From Porphyrobacter sp. AAP82 (lineage in GTDB: Bacteria > Pseudomonadota > Alphaproteobacteria > Sphingomonadales > Sphingomonadaceae), in the NCBI RefSeq assembly GCF_000331285.1, contig NZ_ANFX01000050.1, positions 1 through 44,235 of the forward strand: a DNA stretch of 44,235 nt, given 5' to 3'. Positions within the stretch are counted from its first letter, which is position 1. The number at the start of each line of letters is the position of its first letter. This document shows positions 6,928 to 15,698 of the stretch, piece after piece. A model generated the notes under the pieces. The model was not told the origin of the DNA. It worked only from the letters and a program-made list of their open reading frames with translations, and ran no database searches. Made by a program: the position numbers and the translations under genes.

Positions 6928-9461
6928 ACCTCCACCAGCGCCCCGACGCGCTCACCGAGTGTGACCGCGAGCCGATCCACCACATCGCCGCGATCCAGAG
7001 CTTCGGGGGGATGATCGTTGCCGATGCCGAGGGGCGGACCGCGCATGTCTCGGCCAATGTCGGCCAGCTTCTCGGCCTCGGCGCACTGCCCGCCACCGGC
7101 ACGCCGCTGACCGCGTTCCTCGCGCCGGCCGCGCTCGATGCAATCCACCGCGCGCTGGCCGGCCTGCCCGGCGATGACACGCTCGAACGCCGCTTCGGCC
7201 TTGATCTGACCGGCAGCGGTACGCTGTTCGACTGCGCCGTCCATGTCGCCTGCGGGCTCAGCGTGATCGAGTTCGAGCCCCATGCGCGCAACGACTTTGC
7301 CGACCATGTCAGCATGATCGTCCCCGTCATCGCCCAGCTCGAAGGCGCCCCCAGCCTCGGGCCGCTGTGCGATACCGCCGTGCGGCTGGTGCGGCAGATG
7401 ACCGGTTATGACCGCGTCATGATCTACCGCTTCCACCCCGACGAAAGCGGCGAGGTGATCGCCGAGGACCGTGATGCCGGTCTCGAACCCTTCAAGGGCC
7501 TGCGCTACCCGGCCGCCGACATCCCGCAGCAGGCGCGCGAACTGTTCCGCCGCAACCGGTTCCGCATCATCGCCGACATGGACGCCGAAGCCGTGCCGGT
7601 GATCCCCGCGCTCGGTCCGGAGGAGACCCCGCTCGACCTGTCGATGTCGATGCTGCGCGCCCATTCGAAGATGCACCTTGCCTACATGCGCAACATGCAG
7701 GTGGGCGCGAGCCTCGCCATCGCGATCGTGCGGCATGACCGGCTGTGGGGCATGATCTCGTGCCACCACCGCACTGCCCGCCTCCCGCCCTATTCGCTGC
7801 GCACCGTCGCCGAATTGCTCAGCCAGACCTTCTCGCTGATGCTCGACCGCATCCTCGTCGCCCAGGCCGAAGCCCTGCGCGAACGGGCGCGCCAGCTCAA
7901 CGACCGGCTGCTGCTGCGCCTCGCGGGCGGGGTGAGCCTCGCGGACAGCCTGCCGATGATCGAGGAACTGCTGCGCGGCACGATCCAGCATGACGGCATC
8001 TCGCTCTTCGCCGACGGAGAATACCGCGCCAGCGGCGCGGCGCCGGAAGAGGCCGAGTTCCGCCTCGTGGCTCCGCTGCTCGCCAGCACGCTGGGCGGAG
8101 CGACCCATTCGACCACGCGGCTCGCCGACCAGATCCCCGAAGCCGCCGCATTTTCCGCCCGCGCCGCGGGTGCGCTGGTGCTGCCGCTGTCACGCGGCAC
8201 GCGGGATTCGCTGGTGCTGTGGCGCCGCCCGCTCGAACGGGTCGTCACCTGGGCGGGGGACCCCGCCAAGGCCGCAGCAGGCCCCGGCGAACTGCTCCAG
8301 CCGCGCGCCAGCTTTGCGGCATGGCAGGAAACCGTGCGTGGCCGCAGCGCCGACTGGTCGCCGGAGGAATGCGAGGTCGCCGCGCGCCTGCGCCGCACCC
8401 TCATCGAGGTGATCCTGCGCATGAGCGAGGACCTGACGCGCGAGCGCGCCCGCGCGGCACAGCAGCAGGACCTGCTGATCGCCGAATTGAACCACCGCGT
8501 GCGCAACATCCTCGGGCTGATCCGCGCGCTGGTCTCGCAATCGCAGGCCGAGGCGCTGTCCGTGCCGGGTTTCGCCGCGATCATCGGCGGGCGGATCGCG
8601 GCGCTCGCCGCCGCGCACGACAATATCACCGCCAAGAACTGGGGCCCGGCGAGCCTGGCGCGGCTGATCGAAGCCGAGCTTGCCCCCTATTGCGGCACCG
8701 AGCGCGCGCGGTTCCGCCTGACAGGCGATGACGTGCTGGTCGCGCCCGAGGCCTACACCATTCTCGCGCTGGTGGTGCACGAACTGGCCACCAATTCGGC
8801 CAAGTACGGCAGCCTTTCGTCGCGCGCGGGGCGGGTCGAGGTCACGCTGGCGCGCACCGCCTTCGGCGATCTGGCGCTGCGCTGGCGCGAAAGCGGCGGC
8901 CCACCGGTGACCGCGCCCACCCGCCATGGCTTCGGATCGACGATCATCACCCGCTCGATCCCGCACGATCTCCATGGCGAGGCCGATGTGCGCTACAAGC
9001 TTGCCGGGGTGGAAGCCGAATTCCTCGTGCCCGCGCGCTATCTCGCGCTGCCCGAGGCCGGCAGCAGCCGCCTGCCCGCGCCCGATCCGATGCGCGCCGA
9101 CCGCCTCCCGCCCGATGCCCCCGCACGGGTGCTGGTCGTGGAGGACAGCATCATCATCGCGCTCGATACCGAAGAGAACCTGAAGCGCCTCGGCGTTTCC
9201 GAAGTGCGGCTCGAAAGTTCGGTCACCGGCGCGCTCGCGGCCATCGCCGGCGATCCGCCCGACTTTGCAATCATCGACTTCAACCTGGGCGGCGAAAGTT
9301 CCGAACCGATCGCCGAGGCGCTGCGCGCGGCCGGGGTGCGCTTCGTGCTGGCAACCGGCTATGCCGAGGGCGCGGGCCAGTTCGAACGGCTGGGCGCCGA
9401 AGCGGTGTTGCGCAAGCCCTACGGCATGACCGAGATCGAGCGATTGCTGGTGGGCGCGTGA
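6924..9461 (+). CDS. bphP: Bacteriophytochrome: PAS-GAF-PHY-HWE histidine kinase with C-terminal receiver
   Basis: An 845-residue red/far-red photoreceptor. Cys13 in LTECDREPIHH is at the usual bilin-attachment position. The GAF domain has YPAADIPQQAR (about 195), MHLAYMRNMQV (about 250) and SCHH (about 280). The PHY domain shows the tongue motif PRASFAAWQETV. The kinase is of the HWE class (phosphoacceptor His524 in ELNHRVRN; HELATNSAKYGSLS; LRWRESGGPPV). A receiver follows, with acidic residues in VVEDS, Asp785 and Lys831. The usual IHIPGSIQPHG after the Cys is altered to IHHIAAIQSFG. It overlaps bphO by 4 bp and converges on manA across a parS-like site. Confidence 0.93.
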   Translation: MNLHQRPDALTECDREPIHHIAAIQSFGGMIVADAEGRTAHVSANVGQLLGLGALPATGTPLTAFLAPAALDAIHRALAGLPGDDTLERRFGLDLTGSGTLFDCAVHVACGLSVIEFEPHARNDFADHVSMIVPVIAQLEGAPSLGPLCDTAVRLVRQMTGYDRVMIYRFHPDESGEVIAEDRDAGLEPFKGLRYPAADIPQQARELFRRNRFRIIADMDAEAVPVIPALGPEETPLDLSMSMLRAHSKMHLAYMRNMQVGASLAIAIVRHDRLWGMISCHHRTARLPPYSLRTVAELLSQTFSLMLDRILVAQAEALRERARQLNDRLLLRLAGGVSLADSLPMIEELLRGTIQHDGISLFADGEYRASGAAPEEAEFRLVAPLLASTLGGATHSTTRLADQIPEAAAFSARAAGALVLPLSRGTRDSLVLWRRPLERVVTWAGDPAKAAAGPGELLQPRASFAAWQETVRGRSADWSPEECEVAARLRRTLIEVILRMSEDLTRERARAAQQQDLLIAELNHRVRNILGLIRALVSQSQAEALSVPGFAAIIGGRIAALAAAHDNITAKNWGPASLARLIEAELAPYCGTERARFRLTGDDVLVAPEAYTILALVVHELATNSAKYGSLSSRAGRVEVTLARTAFGDLALRWRESGGPPVTAPTRHGFGSTIITRSIPHDLHGEADVRYKLAGVEAEFLVPARYLALPEAGSSRLPAPDPMRADRLPPDAPARVLVVEDSIIIALDTEENLKRLGVSEVRLESSVTGALAAIAGDPPDFAIIDFNLGGESSEPIAEALRAAGVRFVLATGYAEGAGQFERLGAEAVLRKPYGMTEIERLLVGA

Positions 9462-9482
9462 TGCGGCGCTTCGTTCTATAAA

Positions 9483-9498
9483 TGTTCCACGTGAAACA
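9483..9498. promoter_or_regulatory. parS: ParB-binding centromere-like site
   Basis: TGTTCCACGTGAAACA fits the conserved 16-bp ParB/Spo0J site TGTTNCACGTGAAACA at every defined position. It fills the short gap between the convergent bphP (stop at 9461) and manA (stop codon begins at 9499). Other CACGTG occurrences noticed in the window lack the flanks. No parA or parB gene is present here. Confidence 0.8.
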
Positions 9499-10302
9499 TC
9501 AGGCCGCGCGGGTCAGCAGGGTTACGCCGGCGGCGCTGAAATCGAGGCTCTCCAGCCCGTCTGCCACCAGGCATTCGCCCGCTCCGGCGCGCGCGCTGCC
9601 GTCCCTGGCCATGACCTCGCCCTCGAGCGGCAGCACCAGCAGCGCGCCCGCATAGGCAGCGAGCGTCGCCGCATCGGGCGCGCCTTCCACCCGGTCGAGA
9701 CGGAAGTGCGGGCCATCGACCAGCACCTGCCCGTCGGCAATCGACCGCTTGTTCCCGGCCCCGTAGGGCGAGCCGCAAGCGACGGCGAGGGCCCGCTCCA
9801 GATGCAGCTCGCGCGGGCGGCCGTAATCATAGAGGCGGAAGGTGGTCTCGCTGGTCTGCTGCACCTCGACCAGCGCAAGCCCCGGGCCGATCGCGTGGAC
9901 TGTGCCTGCCGGCAGGTAGAACAGATCGCCGGCGCGCGCCGGATGCCATGCGAGCAGGCTCTCGATGGTGCCGTCCCGAGCCGCTGCCGCAATCTCGCCG
10001 GGTGACACATCGCAGGTGAAACCGATCGCAAGGCTGGCGTCAGGCGCGGCGTCGAGCACCAGCCAGCACTCCTCCTTGCCGGCCTCCCCGGCTATCGCCG
10101 TGGCGTCCGAGGGGTGCACCTGGACCGAGAGTTTCTCGCTGGTAAACAGATACTTGACCAGAACCTGCGGCACTTCGGCCGGCGGTTCGAACCAGATCTC
10201 GCCGATCCGCGTGGCCGCGGGCGCGGCGAAAGGCGCGGGCAGCACTTGGCGGCCCCATACCTTCTCGACCATCCTTGTGGGCAACTGGCGCGCGCTCGTC
10301 AC
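9499..10302 (-). CDS. manA: Mannose-6-phosphate isomerase, class I
   Basis: A 267-residue type I phosphomannose isomerase interconverting fructose-6-phosphate and mannose-6-phosphate. Zinc-site motifs are visible: QVHPSD, GKEECWLVLDA and PAGTVHAIGPG, followed by VEVQQTSETTFRLYDYGR. It is shorter than the enterobacterial enzyme, as is usual for alphaproteobacterial forms. Its start overlaps the manC stop by 4 bp (10299-10302), so manC-manA form one unit supplying GDP-mannose, probably for surface polysaccharide. No glycosyltransferase or polymer gene is nearby. Confidence 0.9.
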   Translation of the reverse strand: MTSARQLPTRMVEKVWGRQVLPAPFAAPAATRIGEIWFEPPAEVPQVLVKYLFTSEKLSVQVHPSDATAIAGEAGKEECWLVLDAAPDASLAIGFTCDVSPGEIAAAARDGTIESLLAWHPARAGDLFYLPAGTVHAIGPGLALVEVQQTSETTFRLYDYGRPRELHLERALAVACGSPYGAGNKRSIADGQVLVDGPHFRLDRVEGAPDAATLAAYAGALLVLPLEGEVMARDGSARAGAGECLVADGLESLDFSAAGVTLLTRAA

Positions 10303-11339
10303 TGGTTTGTCGCTCCCGGCAGCTTGCCCACCGCCTGCGCGCCCTCGCGGGTGGTGACCAGCACTTCATCGCCCGAGACGATGATGCACACGCCTTCGAG
10401 GCCCACCGCCGAGATGCGCGGGCCATCGGTGGTGGCAAGGACATCGCGGCACTGGGCAAGGTCCACGCTGCCGCGCACGACATTGCCCTGCGCGTCGGCC
10501 CCGCCCGCCAGCGCGTCGGCAAGCGCGGCCCAGTTACCGATATCGGACCAGCCCATTTCGGCGGGAACCATCGCGGCGCGCGCGGTGTTTTCCATCACCG
10601 CGTAGTCGATCGAATCCCCGTCGATCCGCGCGAAGGGCTCAGGCGCGGGGTGGAAGCGCGCGCCCTCGCCGCGGCCGCCCGCGACCGCCGCGGCGACCAG
10701 CCCGGCCATCTGCGGGCGATGCGCGGCGAGTTCGGCGAGGAGATGTCCGGCGCGGAAGGCGAAAATCCCGCCGTTCCACGAATATTCGCCGCTCGCGAGA
10801 TATTCCTGCGCGCGGGCGAGATCAGGCTTTTCGACGAACTGGCGGATCACATAGCCCCCGGCCAGCGGCGCGCCGCGCCTCAGATAGCCGTAGCCCGTTT
10901 CGGGGCGGTCGGCGGCGATGCCGAAGCTGACGAGGTAATCCTCGCGCGCCAGCGCCGCAGCGGCGAGCGCGGCGGCGCGGAAGGCAGTGCTGTCGGCAAT
11001 GTGGTGGTCGCTCGGGCAGACCAGCATCACGGCATCTTCGGGGAGCAATGCTGCGGCCAGCGCGATGGCGGGCGCGGTGTTCTTCGCCATCGGCTCGATC
11101 ACCAGCCGCGCGCCGGGCGTGCCGGACAGCTGCGCGGTGACAAGATCGGCGTGATCGGCGCCTGCCACCACCATCGGCGGGGCGAAACGGTCATCCCCTG
11201 CCACGCGCCGCACCGCTTGCTCGAACAGCGTCTCCTCGCTCAGCAGCGGGAGGAAAGGCTTGGGGCAGACCTTGCGGCTGACCGGCCACAGCCGCGTCCC
11301 GCTGCCGCCGCACAGGATTACCGGATGGATCGCAAGCAC
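10299..11339 (-). CDS. manC: Mannose-1-phosphate guanylyltransferase
   Basis: A 346-residue nucleotidyltransferase making GDP-mannose from mannose-1-phosphate and GTP. The signature ILCGGSGTRLWPVSRKVCPKPFLPL at residues 8-32 binds nucleotide. IEPMAKNTAPAIALAA, VCPSDHHI, TGYGYLRRG and RQFVEKPD are all typical of ManC/CpsB. The C-terminal isomerase domain of bifunctional homologues is missing; that activity is supplied by the overlapping manA gene. A conserved reading frame and typical length support the ATG at 11339. Confidence 0.92.
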   Translation of the reverse strand: MLAIHPVILCGGSGTRLWPVSRKVCPKPFLPLLSEETLFEQAVRRVAGDDRFAPPMVVAGADHADLVTAQLSGTPGARLVIEPMAKNTAPAIALAAALLPEDAVMLVCPSDHHIADSTAFRAAALAAAALAREDYLVSFGIAADRPETGYGYLRRGAPLAGGYVIRQFVEKPDLARAQEYLASGEYSWNGGIFAFRAGHLLAELAAHRPQMAGLVAAAVAGGRGEGARFHPAPEPFARIDGDSIDYAVMENTARAAMVPAEMGWSDIGNWAALADALAGGADAQGNVVRGSVDLAQCRDVLATTDGPRISAVGLEGVCIIVSGDEVLVTTREGAQAVGKLPGATNQ

Positions 11340-11425
11340 AGGAACACCCCTTGTCTCGCGCAGGCTATAGCAAGTCGCTGCCGGGAAACGAGTCCGATGT
11401 CGGATTTATTCCACCCATCGCCGCA

Positions 11426-12148
11426 TCAGAACCACTGCTGGCGCCAGTAGAACGGCGCAGCCACCGGATTGCCGTTCGCATCCATCGCCGGGCGGAAGCC
11501 GAGGCGGCTTTCGATGAGGCGGCAGGTGATGCGGTCCGCTTCGGGATCGGGGCTGGGGCGGACGATGGCGCAATCGCGCGCACGGCCTTCGGGGGTAACG
11601 GTGACGCGCACGATCACCTGCGTGCCCCGCCGCGCCTCGCGCCCGCCGGGAGGAACGGGAAAATCGCGCGCATTGTCGATCCTGCCCGAAATGTGCACCG
11701 GCCTGGAGACGGCTACCCCGCCGCGCCCGCTCCCCGCGTTGCCGCTGCCTGTGCCACTCCCGCGGCCCGCCGCGCCCGTGCCCTCGCCCGCCGCCGCCCC
11801 GCCCGATCTGGTCGCGGTGCCGGTAGACGACGCGCGCGGCAGGGCGACATCCTCCTTGAGGCGGCGCTGCGGCACCTCGGCAGCGACCGGCTTTGCCACC
11901 GCCTCGCGCCCGGGGGCCCCTTGCACGCCTTGGTCGGGCTCGGCGCGGTTGTCGGGCGGCGGAGCGGCGGGTGGCGGCGCGGTGATGTCGAAGGCCGAGA
12001 GCACCTGCTGCTCGGCCGAGGCGGTCACATCGGGTGCAAAGGCGCGCGCGAGGCCATAGAGCGCGGCAGCATGGAGCACCGCCAGACCTGCCACCACCGG
12101 CCAGCGCAGCCGCTGCGGCCGGGCGCTGTAGGGTTGCTCGCTTGCCAT
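11426..12148 (-). CDS. tonB: TonB-type energy transducer
   Basis: A 240-residue protein with one membrane segment near the N terminus (about residues 17-38, WPVVAGLAVLHAAALYGLA). A proline-, alanine- and glycine-rich periplasmic spacer follows, then a TonB C-terminal domain with RGTQVIVRVTVTPEGRARDCAIVRPSPDPEADRITCRLIESRLGFRPA. It would couple the proton-motive force to outer-membrane receptors such as the one encoded at 15.7-19.1 kb. ExbB/ExbD are not in the window. The ATG at 12148 gives a short cytoplasmic tail before the membrane segment, as expected. It is divergent from the hybrid kinase. Confidence 0.85.
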   Translation of the reverse strand: MASEQPYSARPQRLRWPVVAGLAVLHAAALYGLARAFAPDVTASAEQQVLSAFDITAPPPAAPPPDNRAEPDQGVQGAPGREAVAKPVAAEVPQRRLKEDVALPRASSTGTATRSGGAAAGEGTGAAGRGSGTGSGNAGSGRGGVAVSRPVHISGRIDNARDFPVPPGGREARRGTQVIVRVTVTPEGRARDCAIVRPSPDPEADRITCRLIESRLGFRPAMDANGNPVAAPFYWRQQWF

Positions 12149-12526
12149 GGCGGCCGACTTTGTCTTCCCTTTGGTCCATTCCGGATGCGGTTGTCCGCGC
12201 GACCGCCCCGCAGGCCTTATAACAGCCGCGCAGCAATTGGCGATGGAGCGCACACGATCGAGCGCGGTCTGGATCATGAGCGGCACCGCGGCAGCGATCC
12301 GCCGGATGCCGATGACGACCTCGTCCCGCCGGGCGCAGGGCCCGCGCGCGCGCGCGCCGGAAGTGTGCCAGCGGCCGGCGCGCGCACCTCTGCCGCACGC
12401 GCTGCGGGGTACGCAGCTGAGCCCGATGCGCCGCTTCTGCACGGCCCGGACGGGACGGCGCGGGCTGCTGCCTTTGCTGCCGCCGGGGCGTCCGCCGATG
12501 CGCCCCTGAGGCGCGGGACCGGCGGA
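12149..12526. other. Intergenic or uncertain 5' region between tonB and the hybrid kinase
   Basis: About 378 bases with open frames in several registers but only low-complexity Arg/Ala/Pro translations. The kinase frame stays open back to an ATG at 12185 and a GTG at 12365, so part of this region may encode an N-terminal extension. No promoter or structured RNA could be assigned with confidence. Confidence 0.4.
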
Positions 12527-15502
12527 GTGCTGCGGGCGGCGCTGCTGCGCTGGCTGCGCCTGTCCCGCATCGCTGCCGGTCCGCTCGATCGCCGCAGTCT
12601 CGCCGCAGCGCTGGTCGGCGGGGCGGGCTATCTCGTGATCGCCTGCCTCAGCCTCGCGCTTGCCCACGCGGGAGATACGGTCAGCCCGATCTGGCTGCCC
12701 AATGCCTGCGCCGTCGCGGTCCTGCTGCGCGCGCGGCTGCGCTGCGAGCTCCCGCTGCTCGCCGCCTGCTTTGCCGCCAGTCTCGGTGCCAATGCGGTGA
12801 TCCAGCTGCCCGATACCGTCGCGCTCGCCTTTTCGCTTGCCAACATGGTCGAGATCATCGCCGTCCTCGCCCTCACCCGCAGCGTCGGGCGCCCCGTGCC
12901 GGACATGACCCGGCTCGCCGATCTGGCGCGCTTCGTGTGGGCGGGCGGGCTGGTCGGCCCGCTGGTCTCGGCGATGCTGGTCATTCCCGTGCTCGGCAGC
13001 ACATGGGATACCTGGCACGCCGGGGCGCTCGCATGGTTCCTGACCGACAGCATGGCGATGGTGCTGATCGTCCCGCCGGTGCTGCTGCTGGTGGACCGGC
13101 TGCGCGGCCGCCTCGCGGCGGCACCTGCGACCGCGCTCGAAAGCGCAGCGCTGCTCGGCGGCGGGATGGTGAGCGCCTTTCTGGTGTTCCACCAGACCCA
13201 TTACCCGCTGGTGTTCCTGATCCAGCCGATCACCCTGCTGCACGCCTTCCGGCTCGGCAGCCTCGGCAGCGCGCTCAATGTCGCGGGGGTAGCGGTGGTG
13301 GCCGGGGTGATGACCTTTATCGGCGAAGGGCCGATCGCGGCCGCAGCGGGCGGTGCGATCGCCCAGCTGCACCTGCTTCAGGCCTTCATCGCGGCGAACT
13401 TCCTTACCGGGCTGCCGGTCGCCGCGATCCTTGCCGGGCGGGACCGGATGATGGCGCGGCTCGAGGCGGGCAAGCGCGAGACCGATCTGCTTGCCGAGAA
13501 CATCTCCGATGCGATCCTGCGTTATGATCTGGCGGGGGTGTGCACCTATGCCTCGCCCTCGGTCGCCGATGTGATGGGGGTGATGCCCGCCACCCTCATC
13601 GGCCGCCACGCCTCGGCCCGGCTCCACCCCGATGCACAGGGCCGCGCGCTCGACGCGATGGAACGGCTGATCGCCGGCACGAGCGAGCGCGAGCGGGTGA
13701 CCTATCGCCGCTTCACTGATGCACCCGATGGCTCGCCCGTTTTCCTCGAGGCCGATTGCGTGCTGGTGCGCGATCCCCTCGGCGGCGCGCCCGAGGCGGT
13801 GGTGGTCGCCGCGCGCGATGTGACCGAGCGGGTCGAACTCGAGCTGCTGCTCACCCGCGCGCGCCGCCATGCCGAGAACGCGGCGCGCGCCAAGTCGGAA
13901 TTCCTTGCCAACATGAGCCACGAGATCAGGACGCCGATGAACGGCGTGCTGGGCTTTGCCGAGCTGATGCTCCAGGGCGAGCTCGCCGCCGACCAGCGCC
14001 GGTTTGCCGAACTGATCGTGCAGTCGGGCCGGTCGATGATGATGCTGCTCAACGACGTGCTCGATCTGTCGAAGATCGAAAGCGGGCAGTTCGCCATCGA
14101 TCGCGCGCCAGTGAACCTCCACGCCAGCCTTGCCGAATGCGCTGCGCTCCACCGCCCCGCCGCCGCGCGCAAGGGGCTGATGCTGGACCTCGCCTGCGAT
14201 TGCGGCGAGGATAGCGATTGCCGCTTTTCCGAAGCGCGCCCGCCCTGGGTGCTGACCGACGGGCTGCGCCTGCGCCAGATCATGCTCAACCTCATCGGCA
14301 ATGCGGTGAAGTTCACCGAAGCGGGCGCGATCACGGTCACCTACCGCGTTACCCGCCACGATGTACGTGTGACCGTCGCCGACAGCGGCATCGGGATCAG
14401 CCCGTTGCAGCTGGAGACGATCTTCCTGCCCTTCACGCAAGGCGAGGCCAGCACTGCGCGGCGATATGGCGGCACGGGGCTCGGCCTGTCGATCAGCCGG
14501 CAATTGGCAGCGCTGCTCGGCGGGCGGATCGAGGTCGAGAGCACGCCCGGCGAAGGTTCGCGCTTTGCGCTGGTGCTGCCCGCGACGCTCGCCCCGCCCG
14601 CTGCCGCACCCCCGGCCGATCCGCCGCTCGCCGATCCTGCCGTGCCGCCGGCGACCGATGCGACGGGAGCACCGGGCCTCACGGACGAACCCGCGCCCGG
14701 TGCAGGCCTCGTCCCGTCGCGGATTCTGCTGGTCGAGGATCACGACATCAACCGCCTGCTGGTGACCGAAATGCTCGAACGCTGCGGGCAGGAAGTCGAT
14801 GTCGCGCATGACGGGAACGAGGGGATCGCGATGGTGATCGATTCGGTGATGCGCGGGCGGCCCTATGATCTCGTGCTGATGGATGTGCAGATGCCCGATT
14901 GCGACGGGCTCGCCGCCACCCGCGCGATCCGCGCCGAGGGGATCGGACCGGGGCTGTTGCCGGTGATCGCGCTCACCGCCAATGCCTATCCCGAAGATGT
15001 CGCCGCCGCGCGTGCGGCGGGGATGCAGGGGCACCTCGCCAAGCCGGTGGTCTTCGCCCAGCTTGCCCGCGCGCTGCAACGCTGGCTGCCGACCCGCATC
15101 GTCGAGGCCGAGCATCCGGACGCAGCCCTCGGCGCCCCCGCCCGCCTCGCCAATCCGGCGGCGCGGGCTTCGGCGCTGGCCCGCTCGCCGCAGCTGGTCG
15201 CACGCTGGCAGGTGCGGCGGCAGGAGGCGATCGCGGCGGTCGAGGCGTGTCTTGCGGACGGGTCGCTGGCGCTTGCCGGCGCGCGCGGGGGCAACGCCGG
15301 GGGCGAGCTGCCGCGGCTGCTGCACAAGCTGGCGGGCACGGCGGCGATGTTCGGCGAGCCGGCGCTGGGGATGGCGGCCGCCGCGCTCGAACGCGCGCTG
15401 GTCACGGGCGAGGAGGCGGGCGCCTGCGCCGCGCTCGCCGCGCGGCTGATCGCCGAAGCCGGGGGGCACGGCGCCTCAGGCTCCGCCGCCGCGGGGGGAT
15501 GA
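12527..15502 (+). CDS. MASE1-PAS hybrid histidine kinase with receiver and HPt domains
   Basis: About 991 residues from a GTG at 12527. Residues about 20-310 form a multi-pass MASE1-like sensor (VSPIWLPNACAVAVLL, FVWAGGLVGPLVSAMLVIPVLG, several further hydrophobic helices). A PAS domain follows (LLAENISDAILRYDLAGVCTYASPS). The kinase core has His465 in FLANMSHEIRTPMNGVLGF, an N box LIGNAVKFTEAG and a G box GGTGLGLSIS. The receiver has phospho-Asp786 in LVLMDVQMPDCDG. The C-terminal HPt has LLHKLAGTAAMFG. This is a complete phosphorelay in one chain; the output partner is unknown. The start is uncertain: no ATG lies close to the first helix, and GTG 12365 or ATG 12185 are alternatives. Confidence 0.85.
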   Translation: MLRAALLRWLRLSRIAAGPLDRRSLAAALVGGAGYLVIACLSLALAHAGDTVSPIWLPNACAVAVLLRARLRCELPLLAACFAASLGANAVIQLPDTVALAFSLANMVEIIAVLALTRSVGRPVPDMTRLADLARFVWAGGLVGPLVSAMLVIPVLGSTWDTWHAGALAWFLTDSMAMVLIVPPVLLLVDRLRGRLAAAPATALESAALLGGGMVSAFLVFHQTHYPLVFLIQPITLLHAFRLGSLGSALNVAGVAVVAGVMTFIGEGPIAAAAGGAIAQLHLLQAFIAANFLTGLPVAAILAGRDRMMARLEAGKRETDLLAENISDAILRYDLAGVCTYASPSVADVMGVMPATLIGRHASARLHPDAQGRALDAMERLIAGTSERERVTYRRFTDAPDGSPVFLEADCVLVRDPLGGAPEAVVVAARDVTERVELELLLTRARRHAENAARAKSEFLANMSHEIRTPMNGVLGFAELMLQGELAADQRRFAELIVQSGRSMMMLLNDVLDLSKIESGQFAIDRAPVNLHASLAECAALHRPAAARKGLMLDLACDCGEDSDCRFSEARPPWVLTDGLRLRQIMLNLIGNAVKFTEAGAITVTYRVTRHDVRVTVADSGIGISPLQLETIFLPFTQGEASTARRYGGTGLGLSISRQLAALLGGRIEVESTPGEGSRFALVLPATLAPPAAAPPADPPLADPAVPPATDATGAPGLTDEPAPGAGLVPSRILLVEDHDINRLLVTEMLERCGQEVDVAHDGNEGIAMVIDSVMRGRPYDLVLMDVQMPDCDGLAATRAIRAEGIGPGLLPVIALTANAYPEDVAAARAAGMQGHLAKPVVFAQLARALQRWLPTRIVEAEHPDAALGAPARLANPAARASALARSPQLVARWQVRRQEAIAAVEACLADGSLALAGARGGNAGGELPRLLHKLAGTAAMFGEPALGMAAAALERALVTGEEAGACAALAARLIAEAGGHGASGSAAAGG

Positions 15503-15639
15503 GCCCCCAAACCCCGCCACAAGCGGCAGGCGCGCCCGCGCTTGCGGCACGCGGACTGCCCCACCGCCTCAGCCGCCCCGGCCATCGAGGCGGGGTGCCT
15601 GCGTCCTCATCCTCGGCCTCGCCTCCGGGGGCGGCTCAA

Positions 15640-15671
15640 AGCAAAAGGGCGGCCCGTTGCCGGGCCGCCCT
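15640..15671 (-). terminator. Intrinsic terminator of the TonB-dependent receptor gene
   Basis: A perfect 10-bp G+C hairpin (15646-15655 pairing with 15662-15671, six-base loop) is followed on the minus strand by TTTTGCTTT. It begins about 28 bases after the receptor stop codon. This is a strong candidate for minus-strand termination. Confidence 0.8.
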
Positions 15672-15698
15672 CTCGATAGTCTTGCCGGATCGGCGCGA

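Noticed and set aside
12243..12509. Possible small gene starting at the ATG at 12243
   Set aside because: Low-complexity Arg/Pro/Ala translation, no convincing ribosome site, overlapped by the open kinase frame.
12149..15469. Long minus-strand open frame continuing the tonB frame upstream
   Set aside because: It is antisense to the hybrid kinase; only the last 240 codons, from the ATG at 12148, look like TonB.
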